Positions 8,620 through 14,892 of a DNA stretch of 18,267 nt are shown piece by piece. Positions within the stretch are counted from its first letter, which is position 1. Every line of letters begins with the position of its first letter. Below the pieces are notes generated by a model. The model was not told the DNA's origin. It saw only the letters and a program-made list of their open reading frames with translations, and ran no database searches. The DNA comes from CAZZKF01 sp964654995 (GTDB taxonomy: Bacteria; Pseudomonadota; Alphaproteobacteria; CAZZKF01). The stretch lies in assembly GCA_964654995.1 (NCBI GenBank), contig CAZZKF010000049.1, positions 1 through 18,267 of the forward strand, in the 5' to 3' direction. A program made the position numbers and the translations under genes.

Positions 8620-9162
8620 TCAGTTTTCTTCCTCGTCATCGGGACGTGTATCAAGTGAGATATTGTGAACCTGCCCCAAGCGGTAGCGCAGGCGTGTGCC
8701 ACCGATGGACGCGATTTGCACGCGACCGGACTGCGCCAAAGCAATCAGCGCCGCCATGCGCTCTGCCGGGATGAAAACATATGCTTCGAGCGTGTCGTCG
8801 TGCGCTGTCAGAGAGCCGATGGAGGATGGCGGTTTGTCCCGCCGTTCTTCGAGCATGTCGGCGTGCGCGCTAAGGGTTAGTTTGGCGCTGCTGTATTTGA
8901 AACCTTCGGGGCGGATCAATCCGCCAGTGAAGGTCAGCGTGGCGATTTCACTGTAGGGGCCGGAGTCAAAACGGGATTTCGGATCGCTGACCCGAAACCC
9001 GTAATAGCTATCCCAGCCGGTCACGGCGATGACGTAGGTGACATATTCTTCCGGCTTTTTGCGCCTGCGCTTGCGCTTGCGGCGGCGCTTCGGCGTGGCG
9101 CGCGCTTTGCGTGTCTTGCCGGTATCTTCCGGCGGTGGTTTTGTGGGCCGGTCATCTTGCAT
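8620..9162 (-). CDS. Hypothetical protein with a basic N-terminal tail, mobilisation-linked
   Basis: This 180-residue protein is not recognised. Residues 1-15 are acidic/proline-rich, and residues 18-37 are an almost unbroken run of Arg and Lys, a likely nucleic-acid-binding tail. The remainder looks like a compact beta-rich domain (YVTYVIAVTGWDSYYGFRV, then repeated beta-like segments) with an acidic end (DDEEEN). There is no signal peptide or membrane segment. I start it at the ATG at 9162 because AGGGGA lies about 7 bases upstream. The frame is open to about 9297, but that extension is arginine-rich and unlike a real N-terminus. It follows the relaxase on the same strand after 198 bases and may belong to the same transcript. 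The basic tail and the location suggest a DNA-transfer accessory role. Confidence 0.6.
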   Translation of the reverse strand: MQDDRPTKPPPEDTGKTRKARATPKRRRKRKRRRKKPEEYVTYVIAVTGWDSYYGFRVSDPKSRFDSGPYSEIATLTFTGGLIRPEGFKYSSAKLTLSAHADMLEERRDKPPSSIGSLTAHDDTLEAYVFIPAERMAALIALAQSGRVQIASIGGTRLRYRLGQVHNISLDTRPDDEEEN

Positions 9163-9288
9163 AGCGGTTTCCCCTGATCGTGGGTGATGAAACACGCTAA
9201 TACAAAAATGTAGCCTGTAAGGAGCCGCACTTGAGGCGGCGGGACGCGGCGTTCGGTCGAGCAAGGTTCGAAGGTGGACCCACAGGAG

Positions 9289-9317
9289 CCTGACCACTTA
9301 GCTTGCAAGTGGTCAGG
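9289..9317. repeat. Perfect 11-bp inverted repeat downstream of the relaxase
   Basis: CCTGACCACTT (9289-9299) and AAGTGGTCAGG (9307-9317) are exact complements with a 7-base loop that itself overlaps the palindrome CTTGCAAG. The repeat sits between the relaxase stop and the next gene on the same strand. No T-run follows on the minus strand, so it is more likely an mRNA-processing or attenuation hairpin, or a protein-binding site, than a classic terminator. Confidence 0.6.
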
Positions 9318-9360
9318 CGGGATTGAGCACACCCTTGCGAGACCGTCATTACAAAAGGTT

Positions 9361-11013
9361 TCAGCGCTCCCGGTCTTTGTCCCGATTACGCTTCCGGGCC
9401 TTATGCCGGCGGTATTCATCGGCTTTCGAGCGTTTTTGCGGGGCCGGCCCTTCGCCAGTGCCGGTCTTGCCTTCGTCCTGCTCGCCTGATGCGGCGCGGG
9501 TGAAGGCTTCCTCCAGATCGACTGGTCTGATTCGCCTCGTCATGGCCTGTTCGTGCGCGTCCGTGAGCCATTGATTGCGGCGGCCTTTGCCCGCACGTGG
9601 CGCGGCAGGCCGCCAGTGGGGTTCGAGATCGATCCCCGGATCAGGTCCGGGGCAGGCTCTTATTGCGGGCATCGTATCGCGCCCGCCTCTGTCCGTTATG
9701 CGCTGCTCGGCGCGGAGCGATTCGTCGAGCGATTTAAGTTCGCGCTTGTCGATCTGATCGAGCGCCCGGATTTTGCGCTGTAAATCGAGGCTCTGCATTT
9801 CATGGTGGCGGGCAAGCTCGCGCCGCTGCTGTTCCTGCCGGTCCCGAAGCCGGTTGCGCTCTTCAAGGAAAGCCCGGTAATGCCGGCGGTCCCGGTAGCG
9901 GTAGAGCTTTTTGCGGATCAGGTCGATCCCGCTCACCCGCCCAAAGAACGCCGCCAGTCCCTGCGGCCGGCGTTCTTCGCGCTCGATCCGAACGGATTTG
10001 ACCCGCGCCAGAAAGGCTGCCCGTTGCGCATCGCGCGCGGCCTTATGCCTTGCGGTCAGAGCCTCACGCTGCTTGTGCCGGCGCTGCCGCAGGGCGGCTT
10101 GATCGGCTTCCAGCTTTTCGCGCCGGGCGGCCTGCATCTTCCGCAAGTGGACAAGCGCTTCGGCCTTTTGTTCATGCTCGCGGTGCCCTTCGATGACCTT
10201 TAAGTGCTGCGCAGCGAGTTTTTTGGCTTCCTCGACCGTGGGCAGGCTTTCCGGCGGGAAGTCCGCCTCTAAGAAGGCACGGATGTCCTTGGTCCGCACC
10301 GTCTTGTCGCCAATGAGCTTGGGCAGGGCGTTCATCTGGCCGTAAATATCGACCAGCACATATGGCCGCTTGCCGGTGGCGAGGATGTAACCGCGTGCGG
10401 CAAGCGCCTGTACGAAGGCTTTGGCGCTGTCACTTTCCCGCCAGGCATCGGTGACCTGTTCCTTCCGTTCTTCCTTGGTCAGGCCCGTACTGCGCTGCTG
10501 GTGCATTTCATAAACGGAGAGTTGGCCGTTCCCGGTGCCCTGCCCCTTTTCATAGCCCTCCGGCAATTGCAGATCGTGCTCGCGCGCGAACTCGTGAGTG
10601 ACCATCATCAGCTTGTCGTGATCGAAGGCGAGCTGGACGGCTTTTTCCTTGTCGGTATTGATCCGAGACCAGACGACATGGCAGTGTTCCCGGCCATACT
10701 TTTCATGAAAGACGATGGCGCGTGGCTGACCCAAAAGCCCAAGCTGCTCTTCCACGCGGACGATATAATCGAGATATTGCTCGCGCGTGAGGGGCTCCTG
10801 ACGCGGGTCGGGATTGACGGACAGGCTGTAGAGATAGTTTCGGCAGCGAGTCAGGCAGTCAGCTTGAATCTCCCATTCGGCAAACGCGCCGTGCAAATCC
10901 TGGGCGATGGCCCCGCGAATGTCAGCCACTTCCATAAATTCGTTGTCATGCTCATTCAGAAGATGCGTGGCAAGGTCCTGCCCCAGACCGCGCTGGCTGG
11001 CAAAGGGGATCAT
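9361..11013 (-). CDS. Relaxase (mobilisation nuclease)
   Basis: This 550-residue protein is a DNA-transfer relaxase, which nicks the origin of transfer and stays bound to the 5' end. Residues 1-45 (SQRGLGQDLATHLL, DNEFMEV) match the N-terminal block of VirD2/MobA-like relaxases. The metal-binding histidine motif is clear: His103, His110 and His112 in HEKYGREHCHVVWSRI. There is no tyrosine in the N-terminal block; the nearest candidates for the nicking residue are Tyr60 and Tyr62 in NYLYSLSVNP. Residues about 265-450 are long charged helices, probably coiled coil. The C-terminus is disordered and Arg/Lys-rich. Its start overlaps the stop of the upstream small gene as ATGA, so the two are cotranslated. 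The subclass (MOBP-like) is inferred. A palindromic element is embedded in frame near residues 455-460. Confidence 0.85.
   Translation of the reverse strand: MIPFASQRGLGQDLATHLLNEHDNEFMEVADIRGAIAQDLHGAFAEWEIQADCLTRCRNYLYSLSVNPDPRQEPLTREQYLDYIVRVEEQLGLLGQPRAIVFHEKYGREHCHVVWSRINTDKEKAVQLAFDHDKLMMVTHEFAREHDLQLPEGYEKGQGTGNGQLSVYEMHQQRSTGLTKEERKEQVTDAWRESDSAKAFVQALAARGYILATGKRPYVLVDIYGQMNALPKLIGDKTVRTKDIRAFLEADFPPESLPTVEEAKKLAAQHLKVIEGHREHEQKAEALVHLRKMQAARREKLEADQAALRQRRHKQREALTARHKAARDAQRAAFLARVKSVRIEREERRPQGLAAFFGRVSGIDLIRKKLYRYRDRRHYRAFLEERNRLRDRQEQQRRELARHHEMQSLDLQRKIRALDQIDKRELKSLDESLRAEQRITDRGGRDTMPAIRACPGPDPGIDLEPHWRPAAPRAGKGRRNQWLTDAHEQAMTRRIRPVDLEEAFTRAASGEQDEGKTGTGEGPAPQKRSKADEYRRHKARKRNRDKDRER
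9634..9652. repeat. GC-rich palindromic element inside the relaxase gene
   Basis: CCCCGGA and TCCGGGG flank TCAGG, within the relaxase region coding ACPGPDPGID. Palindromes built on CCGGATCAGGTCCGG, encoding CPG(P/L)DPG peptides, are widely dispersed in alphaproteobacterial genomes. This looks like an in-frame insertion of such a unit in the disordered C-terminal tail. The palindrome is seen directly; the family assignment is from memory. Confidence 0.55.
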
Positions 11014-11360
11014 GGCTGCCTCCCGAGCATTTTGAGCAAGGCGGAGCGGATTTCGGTGAGATCGTCTATTGCTGCCTCGATGAGCAGCGCATTGGCAGGC
11101 TCATCCCTGCCGGCAAGAGCGATCTCGTGCAACGCATCGCGGATGTGGGCGGCCTCCCCAAGCAGGCTGGCGAGCAGTTGTTTTTCAACAGGCGGGCGGC
11201 GGGACTGCCGGGGCGGCTCGATGTTAAAGACCGCTTTGTTGATGAAGGCGGAGGTGGACAGGCCGGATTTTTCAACGCGCTCATGAAACTCTTTCCGCAG
11301 GCCTTTCGGCGGGCGGTAGGAGATGGGCGCTTCGCGTTTTTTGTCGTCCTTGTCCGGCAT
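11010..11360 (-). CDS. Relaxosome accessory protein, MobC-like ribbon-helix-helix
   Basis: This 116-residue protein has a central segment of about residues 12-45 (ISYRPPKGLRKEFHERVEKS, GLSTSAFINKAVF) with the strand-helix-helix pattern of ribbon-helix-helix DNA-binding proteins. An alpha-helical C-terminal half follows, probably for oligomerisation or relaxase contact. Proteins of this size directly upstream of a relaxase usually bind the origin of transfer and help the relaxase load. The start ATG at 11360 has GGAGG 3 bases upstream. The stop overlaps the relaxase start (ATGA), marking a two-gene operon. The candidate origin lies immediately upstream, which is the usual arrangement. The role is inferred from fold and position. 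Confidence 0.7.
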   Translation of the reverse strand: MPDKDDKKREAPISYRPPKGLRKEFHERVEKSGLSTSAFINKAVFNIEPPRQSRRPPVEKQLLASLLGEAAHIRDALHEIALAGRDEPANALLIEAAIDDLTEIRSALLKMLGRQP

Positions 11361-11430
11361 GATCCTCCATAGCTAAGGGGTCTGGGTGTACCGCCGCCTC
11401 GCGCCTTCCTTCCGTCCGCGCGAGGCGGGG

Positions 11431-11656
11431 TCCGGGGTTGCGTAAGCCTCGGTCGAGGGTTGCAAGGGGCGCTGAAAGCACCTTGCCGGGTGGGGTTCCA
11501 AGGGGAGAGCCGAAGTCTCCCTTTGGGCGAGGTCCAGGGCGCGAAAGCCATGGCCAAGGGTTCCAAGGGGCTATGAAATGCCCCTTTGGCTTGCCACGGC
11601 GTAGTGCCCTCAGCACGAAGTCGGGTCCAGGGTTCAGGGGAGGCGAAGTCCCCTGA
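11431..11656. repeat. Array of six diverged hairpin repeats
   Basis: Six related units share the pattern GGGTYCMAGGGG, a loop containing GAA, then CCCCTTGG. They lie near 11431-11452 (weakest), 11462-11486 (GCAAGGGGC/GCACCTTGC), 11498-11526 (CCAAGGGGAGA/TCTCCCTTTGG), 11534-11553 (CCAGGGC/GCCATGG), 11563-11589 (CCAAGGGG/CCCCTTTGG) and 11634-11656 (TCAGGGGA/TCCCCTGA). Loops read gctgaaa, gccgaag, gcgaaa, tatgaaat and ggcgaag. Stems are mostly kept although sequences differ, including one G-T pair. Similar GGGTCC-AGGGG units are remembered from other mobile elements. Confidence 0.65.
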
Positions 11657-11662
11657 CGGCAT

Positions 11663-11707
11663 CCAACCGGCGTACGGTTGGCCGCGATGCAACGGCGGCA
11701 CCGTTGC
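11663..11707. repeat. Two adjacent short perfect dyads
   Basis: CCAACCG/CGGTTGG (11663-11681, loop GCGTA) and GCAACGG/CCGTTGC (11689-11707, loop CGGCA) are two perfect 7-bp stems with 5-base loops, 7 bases apart. Their half-sites resemble each other, which suggests duplicated protein-binding sites or twin stem-loops in the candidate transfer origin. Confidence 0.5.
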
Positions 11708-11708
11708 C

Positions 11709-11743
11709 TCAGCCAGAAAGCGGTCAATCCGCTATCTGGCTGA
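11709..11743. repeat. 15-bp inverted repeat, candidate oriT dyad
   Basis: TCAGCCAGAAAGCGG (11709-11723) and CCGCTATCTGGCTGA (11729-11743) match at 14 of 15 pairs around a 5-base loop, TCAAT. The position upstream of the MobC-like/relaxase operon fits an oriT inverted repeat. The following 20 bases (CTCATCCCTTAG) would be a reasonable place to look for the nick, but no consensus is proven. Confidence 0.5.
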
Positions 11744-11746
11744 CCT

Positions 11747-11795
11747 CATCCCTTAGCGAAGACGTTCATAAAAGAACGGCCTGAGCCTAGGGATG
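11747..11795. repeat. Nested inverted repeats
   Basis: CATCCCT (11747-11753) pairs with AGGGATG (11789-11795). Inside this, CGTTC (11763-11767) pairs with GAACG (11774-11778) around ATAAAA. Each stem is perfect but short, so individually they are weak. They count mainly as part of the cluster. Confidence 0.35.
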
Positions 11796-11808
11796 CCCTG
11801 GGGGGTTC

Positions 11809-11832
11809 GCGGGGGATGGGAAATCCCCCCGC
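11809..11832. repeat. GC-rich hairpin with G-tract arms
   Basis: GCGGGGGAT (11809-11817) pairs with ATCCCCCCGC (11823-11832) with one bulged C and a loop of GGGAA. It ends where the next dyad begins, so the two cannot both form fully at the shared base. Confidence 0.45.
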
Positions 11833-11879
11833 AAGGTGCGCGTGGTGGAGACCAGAATGGTACTACCACGCACACCTTG
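11832..11879. repeat. 15-bp inverted repeat with an 18-base loop
   Basis: CAAGGTGCGCGTGGT (11832-11846) and ACCACGCACACCTTG (11865-11879) match at 14 of 15 positions. The loop carries a further small dyad, ACC-agaat-GGT. It is the outermost and one of the strongest repeats of the cluster and lies at the sharp change from GC-rich to AT-rich DNA. It could be an oriT arm, an element end or a regulator site. Confidence 0.5.
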
Positions 11880-12041
11880 TACTCTGCGTTATTCGCATTT
11901 CCCCTGTATTGTCTTATTATCGCACTACAGAGGTAATAATTCGTTAATATATTGCGCTTTGCAACATCCGATTATTGAGATGTATATTGTTATTTACATC
12001 GCTTTATATCACGGGAGTTACGCGAGGACCTGTTTTGATGA

Positions 12042-12248
12042 TCAGGATGGGCGCGGTTTACGTAGCCCATTCAAGCCCAAACAGCCTATGCCAAAGATCA
12101 TTGCACTCGGTAGAATACCCAGTGCTGCGGGATCGCCACTCGTTGCCAGAAATACACCACTCAACATCCCTGCAGCGCCAATAACAAGCGCGGCTAAAGA
12201 CGCATATTTCTGAAGCGATTTACTATTAAAAATTCCTCTTATATTCAT
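12042..12248 (-). CDS. Small two-helix membrane protein, function unknown
   Basis: This 68-residue protein contains two likely membrane helices, about residues 15-34 (ALVIGAAGMLSGVFLATSG) and 38-58 (LGILPSAMIFGIGCLGL), with a basic tail (RKPRPS). I use the ATG at 12248. A TTG at 12278 would extend it by ten residues, but neither start has a strong ribosome-binding site. It lies 56 bases downstream of the exported protein gene on the same strand, and both are AT-richer than the surrounding mobilisation genes. They may be one small operon acquired together. No family recognised; the short length makes the call moderate. Confidence 0.45.
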   Translation of the reverse strand: MNIRGIFNSKSLQKYASLAALVIGAAGMLSGVFLATSGDPAALGILPSAMIFGIGCLGLNGLRKPRPS

Positions 12249-12304
12249 GATTGCTTTTATACCTATAATAGTGCCCAAGTCAACGTATTTAATTAATATT
12301 TAAA

Positions 12305-13150
12305 TCATTGCCCAACAACACTGATCGTACCTTGCGCAACGCCTTCTTCAAATAAGTACATGCCAGAAAGGAAATGAACGCCATCAACTGCGCTACCTGA
12401 AATCGTATTCTTGGTTGAAATAGCAATAATAATATTGCCTTCTTTTGGTGAAATCGTGTCGCCTTTCTTCGGAGGAGTCGGGCGTTTCGGTTTGGGAGGG
12501 GCGGGTGGTGGCATATCCGTTTCAAGTAACGATTGTGCTCCTACGCTTATCGTTATGAGAGTCGCTACACCTCCCGCAGCACCACCGGCCGCTATCCAGG
12601 GCGCGGCTCCGAGCGCCAATCCACCTGTTGCAGCAGTCGAGCCGGCAACTGCTACGAATGCGCCTCCAGCGCCGCCTACAATAATCTCGGCTCCCAACAC
12701 CCAGCCCCAGAAGGAGTTCTGGCCAATCTTTGTAACCTGCTGAAAGTCCATTCGTTGATAGTCTGAGGCTTCTTTATCGTATATCCACTTCGCTGTTCCA
12801 TGAATGAGCAAAGATTCTCCACCGACAGTACCCGTACCCGAATAATTAACGAACAATGTTTCTTCATCGCCCCCCCAGCCATATCCTGTTATCGTCATTT
12901 GGGAGTCTTTCTGATTAATGTTCCCGTTTAATCGAGCCATCCATTGGCGTTCGGAAAAATTTGCCGACCATGATAATTTCTCTATCTTTACGTCGAACCG
13001 TTGACTGACCAACGTGATCGTGGCCAGCACCGCCTCAGACATCGTCATGAGGTTTGCGGCTTTCCTTACCTCAGGGGACGCGTTGGCCGGAAGTCCGGAG
13101 AAGATCAGTAACACGGCAGCGGTGACAAATGCGTTAAGGACGCGGGCCAT
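12305..13150 (-). CDS. Exported protein with Gly/Ala-rich membrane segment and Pro-rich linker, function unknown
   Basis: This 281-residue protein begins with a signal peptide (VLNAFVTAAVLLIFSGLPANA, cut near residue 25). Residues about 25-140 look like a folded extracytoplasmic domain rich in beta-like stretches (MTITGYGWGGDEETLFVNYS). Residues about 145-215 are strongly hydrophobic and Gly/Ala-rich (GGAGGAFVAVAG, AAGGAAGGVATLITISVGA), like a glycine-zipper hairpin able to enter a membrane. A proline/lysine linker (PPPAPPKPKRPTPPKKGD) leads to a small C-terminal beta-like domain. The start at 13150 has GGGAG 7-8 bases upstream; an in-frame extension upstream to 13219 lacks a better site. It is much AT-richer than the flanking genes, suggesting cargo inserted between the transfer and antirestriction modules. 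No family recognised. Confidence 0.6.
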   Translation of the reverse strand: MARVLNAFVTAAVLLIFSGLPANASPEVRKAANLMTMSEAVLATITLVSQRFDVKIEKLSWSANFSERQWMARLNGNINQKDSQMTITGYGWGGDEETLFVNYSGTGTVGGESLLIHGTAKWIYDKEASDYQRMDFQQVTKIGQNSFWGWVLGAEIIVGGAGGAFVAVAGSTAATGGLALGAAPWIAAGGAAGGVATLITISVGAQSLLETDMPPPAPPKPKRPTPPKKGDTISPKEGNIIIAISTKNTISGSAVDGVHFLSGMYLFEEGVAQGTISVVGQ

Positions 13151-13325
13151 ATGCGGCTCCCTTTTCCCATGCAAGGCCATGTGATGCCCTAGCATTGCAT
13201 CGATGTCTTCGTTTAGCAACGATCTACGCTACCACCGTCGGGGGTGAAGCTCGCGTAAAGCGCGCGCTTCGTCGTTAGCCGGTCGCAAACGGCGCAACAA
13301 ATAGTCTGCGGCGTGTTGTACATAT

Positions 13326-13347
13326 GCGGCGGAGGTTACTCCGCCGC
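13326..13347. terminator. Strong hairpin over the stop codon of the ArdC-linked gene
   Basis: GCGGCGGAG (13326-13334) and CTCCGCCGC (13339-13347) form a perfect 9-bp stem with a 4-base loop containing the TAA stop of the small minus-strand gene. No T-run follows on the minus strand, so it may stabilise the mRNA end or cause factor-dependent termination rather than act as a classic intrinsic terminator. Bases 13151-13325 show no supported gene. Confidence 0.45.
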
Positions 13348-13557
13348 CTCTTGCAGCAACGCCAGCAAGGTCGGCTCGCGGTAGCGTTCGGCGGCGGTGC
13401 GCTCTGGCTCCGGTCGCCGGTCGTTTTTGAGGTCGAACAGGGCCGGCTGCTGCGGCTGCGCCGCTTCCCATGCTGCAAGCTGCTCACGGCGTTGCCGGCA
13501 CAGCGCACGCCAGCTATAGGCGCGTCCCTCGATTATGATCGTGTCTGGCCGCTTCAT
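13336..13557 (-). CDS. Small conserved-type protein downstream of ArdC, function unknown
   Basis: This 73-residue soluble protein begins MKRPDTIIIEGRAYSWRALC. Its C-terminal half has the pattern FDLKNDRRPEPERTAAERY followed by EPTLLALLQE, which I associate with small genes next to ardC on plasmids and integrative elements, from memory only. The start ATG overlaps the ArdC stop as ATGA (13554-13557), so translation is probably coupled. No catalytic motif, signal peptide or membrane segment is seen. The tight coupling suggests a role with ArdC, such as DNA binding or modulation, but this is a guess from position. A stop-spanning hairpin ends the unit. Confidence 0.65.
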   Translation of the reverse strand: MKRPDTIIIEGRAYSWRALCRQRREQLAAWEAAQPQQPALFDLKNDRRPEPERTAAERYREPTLLALLQEAAE

Positions 13558-14453
13558 GCCGCCGCTTCCTTCTGTGCGGAAGGCTGCAAGCCGTTGAGAA
13601 AATCCGTTGCACGCTGTGCATGCGATGCGGCGGTGAAGATCGCGCGCTTGTCGTTCTTCAGGACCTTGAGCCATGAGGCGATATAGGCAGCGTGGTCTGC
13701 GCGCGGTTCCGGCGTCAAATCGAGGTCGGCGCAGAGAAAGGCAGAACCAAGCTCGGCGACCAGCTCTTCCATCGCGTAGCCTTCATCGCCCCAGCGCTTG
13801 CGCCCGAATTCGCGCTCAAGCCGCGAGGGGTGCCGCGTCCAGTGAGTCGTTTCGTGCGCGATCGTGGCGTAATAGGACTCGGCGTCGCGGAAGGTCTCAA
13901 AAGGCGGCATCTGCACGCGGTCATGCGTGACGCTGTAGTAAGCCTGATGGCCGCCATGCCGGATGTCGGCGCCGGTCGCGGCAAAGAACGCTTCCGCGTG
14001 GTCGATGCGCTGTACCGGATCGATTCGCGGCTCGGCCTTCGCATAGAAGCGCTCGGGCAGACCGTCGATCTGGTCCACACAAAAGACGCTGTAGCCTTTA
14101 AGAAACGGAATCTCGCGCTCTTCTTCCTCGCCGGTGTTCTCGTCGATCTCGGTTTTGCGGATGCGGTCGGCATAAACGACAAGGCTGCCGCGCTCGCCCT
14201 TGCGGACATGGCCGCCAAGCTCTTTGGCCTGGCGGAAGGTTATCCAGATCGGCGCGGCGTAGCCTTTGGCGACGGCCTCGCCCCAGAGCATCAGAACGTT
14301 GATGCCCTGATAGGGCACACCGTTAAAGCGTAGCGGCCTTGTGATGCGCCCTGCCGCGTGTTCGGCGTTCCACGGCTTGAGCCACGGCCGGACGCCCTGC
14401 TCCAGCTCCGCGACAATGCGATTTGTGATCCTCTCGTAAACATCTTGCTTCAT
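13554..14453 (-). CDS. ardC: ArdC-type antirestriction protein with zincin metallopeptidase domain
   Basis: This 299-residue protein is the usual length for ArdC. The N-terminal domain (about 1-130; ITNRIVAELEQG, WLKPWN, NGVPYQGINVLMLW, WITFRQAKELGGHVRKGE) matches the single-stranded-DNA-binding ArdC/DUF1738 domain. The C-terminal domain (about 150-285) carries HETTH at His200-His204, then MEELVAELGSAF as the likely third zinc ligand, as in zincin-like peptidases of mobile elements. Family knowledge: ArdC of plasmid pSA binds ssDNA and protects incoming DNA from restriction. The start at 14453 is set by GGAGG about 8 bases upstream. The frame continues to 14546 but lacks a better site. The upstream 450 bases carry an unusual hairpin array, and a 9-bp dyad lies in the 5' leader. 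It is cotranslated with the small gene that overlaps its stop. Confidence 0.88.
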   Translation of the reverse strand: MKQDVYERITNRIVAELEQGVRPWLKPWNAEHAAGRITRPLRFNGVPYQGINVLMLWGEAVAKGYAAPIWITFRQAKELGGHVRKGERGSLVVYADRIRKTEIDENTGEEEEREIPFLKGYSVFCVDQIDGLPERFYAKAEPRIDPVQRIDHAEAFFAATGADIRHGGHQAYYSVTHDRVQMPPFETFRDAESYYATIAHETTHWTRHPSRLEREFGRKRWGDEGYAMEELVAELGSAFLCADLDLTPEPRADHAAYIASWLKVLKNDKRAIFTAASHAQRATDFLNGLQPSAQKEAAA

Positions 14454-14474
14454 TGCCCTGCCCTCCTTTGACAT

Positions 14475-14511
14475 GCGGGTTGCGCGCAGCGCCGCTGCTG
14501 CTGCAACCCGC
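14475..14511. promoter_or_regulatory. Hairpin in the 5' leader of ardC
   Basis: GCGGGTTGC (14475-14483) and GCAACCCGC (14503-14511) are exact 9-bp complements with a 19-base GC-rich loop. The dyad lies 11 bases upstream of the GGAGG ribosome-binding site of ardC. It could control translation or be an operator. Confidence 0.5.
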
Positions 14512-14558
14512 TGGAGGCGGAAAAAAAGCGGGGGAAGGGCCGTCACAGGCCGGAGGCG

Positions 14559-14880
14559 GGGTGAGGGGTATCACCCGATCTGCACGACCGAAGGGAGGAA
14601 GATCGGGGAAACGCCCCGCCGGAGCCCGTCAGGGTTGCCTTGACGGCCCTGGGGTCGCAGACCCCGAAACAGGCGGACGCCAGTCCGCCGAAAAAACGAG
14701 TGGCCGCAGGCCCCGAAATAAGGAGAAAGAAGTGCGGCCGAATGGCGGCTCAATATCAGGCGGCATCAGCCGCCTGAAACGCGCGACGGATCGTTACCGG
14801 ACCGCCGAAACCCTGCCGCGCAGGGGTTCGGGCCGCGCCGCTGATCGCGATGCGGCTAGAGCCGGGTCCGCGTAGCGGAC
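14559..14880. repeat. Array of tight GC-rich hairpins upstream of ardC
   Basis: Perfect stems include GGGTGA/TCACCC (14559-14576), CCGTCA/TGACGG (14626-14646), GGGGTC-gca-GACCCC (14651-14665), GGCGGAC-gcca-GTCCGCC (14672-14689), GGCC-gca-GGCC (14702-14712), TCAGGCGGC-atca-GCCGCCTGA (14756-14777), CCCTGC-cgc-GCAGGG (14811-14825, extended by CCGAA/TTCGG) and GTCCGC-gta-GCGGAC (14866-14880). CCCATC-type overlap also exists: CCCGATC/GATCGGG at 14574-14607. Most are preceded or followed by CCGAAA or CCCCGAAA. Loops are mostly 3-4 bases. No gene is supported here. Candidate roles are a single-strand promoter for ardC, a priming site, or a structured RNA. Confidence 0.65.
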
Positions 14881-14892
14881 GCGCCCCGAAAT

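Larger units (their letters stand above)
11361..12041. other. Hairpin-rich non-coding region, candidate origin of transfer
   Basis: No convincing gene is seen in these 681 bases. They lie directly upstream of the mobilisation operon. From 11431 to 11879 they contain a dense series of inverted repeats, listed separately; bases 11880-12041 are AT-rich with no clear structure. Origins of transfer typically lie beside the relaxase operon and carry strong dyads next to the nick site. No known nick consensus is recognised, so the exact site cannot be named. Confidence 0.5.

Noticed and set aside
11431..11656. A CRISPR array
   Set aside because: The repeats are diverged hairpins with uneven spacing, not identical repeats with unique spacers, and no cas genes are present. 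The Cas4-like domain on the right belongs to a TM0106-family protein.
11361..11727. Minus-strand frames upstream of the MobC-like gene
   Set aside because: They are composed of translated hairpin repeats (Pro/Arg/Gly-rich) and run through the candidate transfer origin without a start site.
13229..13508. Minus-strand frames in the interval between the exported protein and the small ArdC-linked gene
   Set aside because: They overlap the small gene in other frames, are Ala/Arg-rich and lack ribosome-binding sites.
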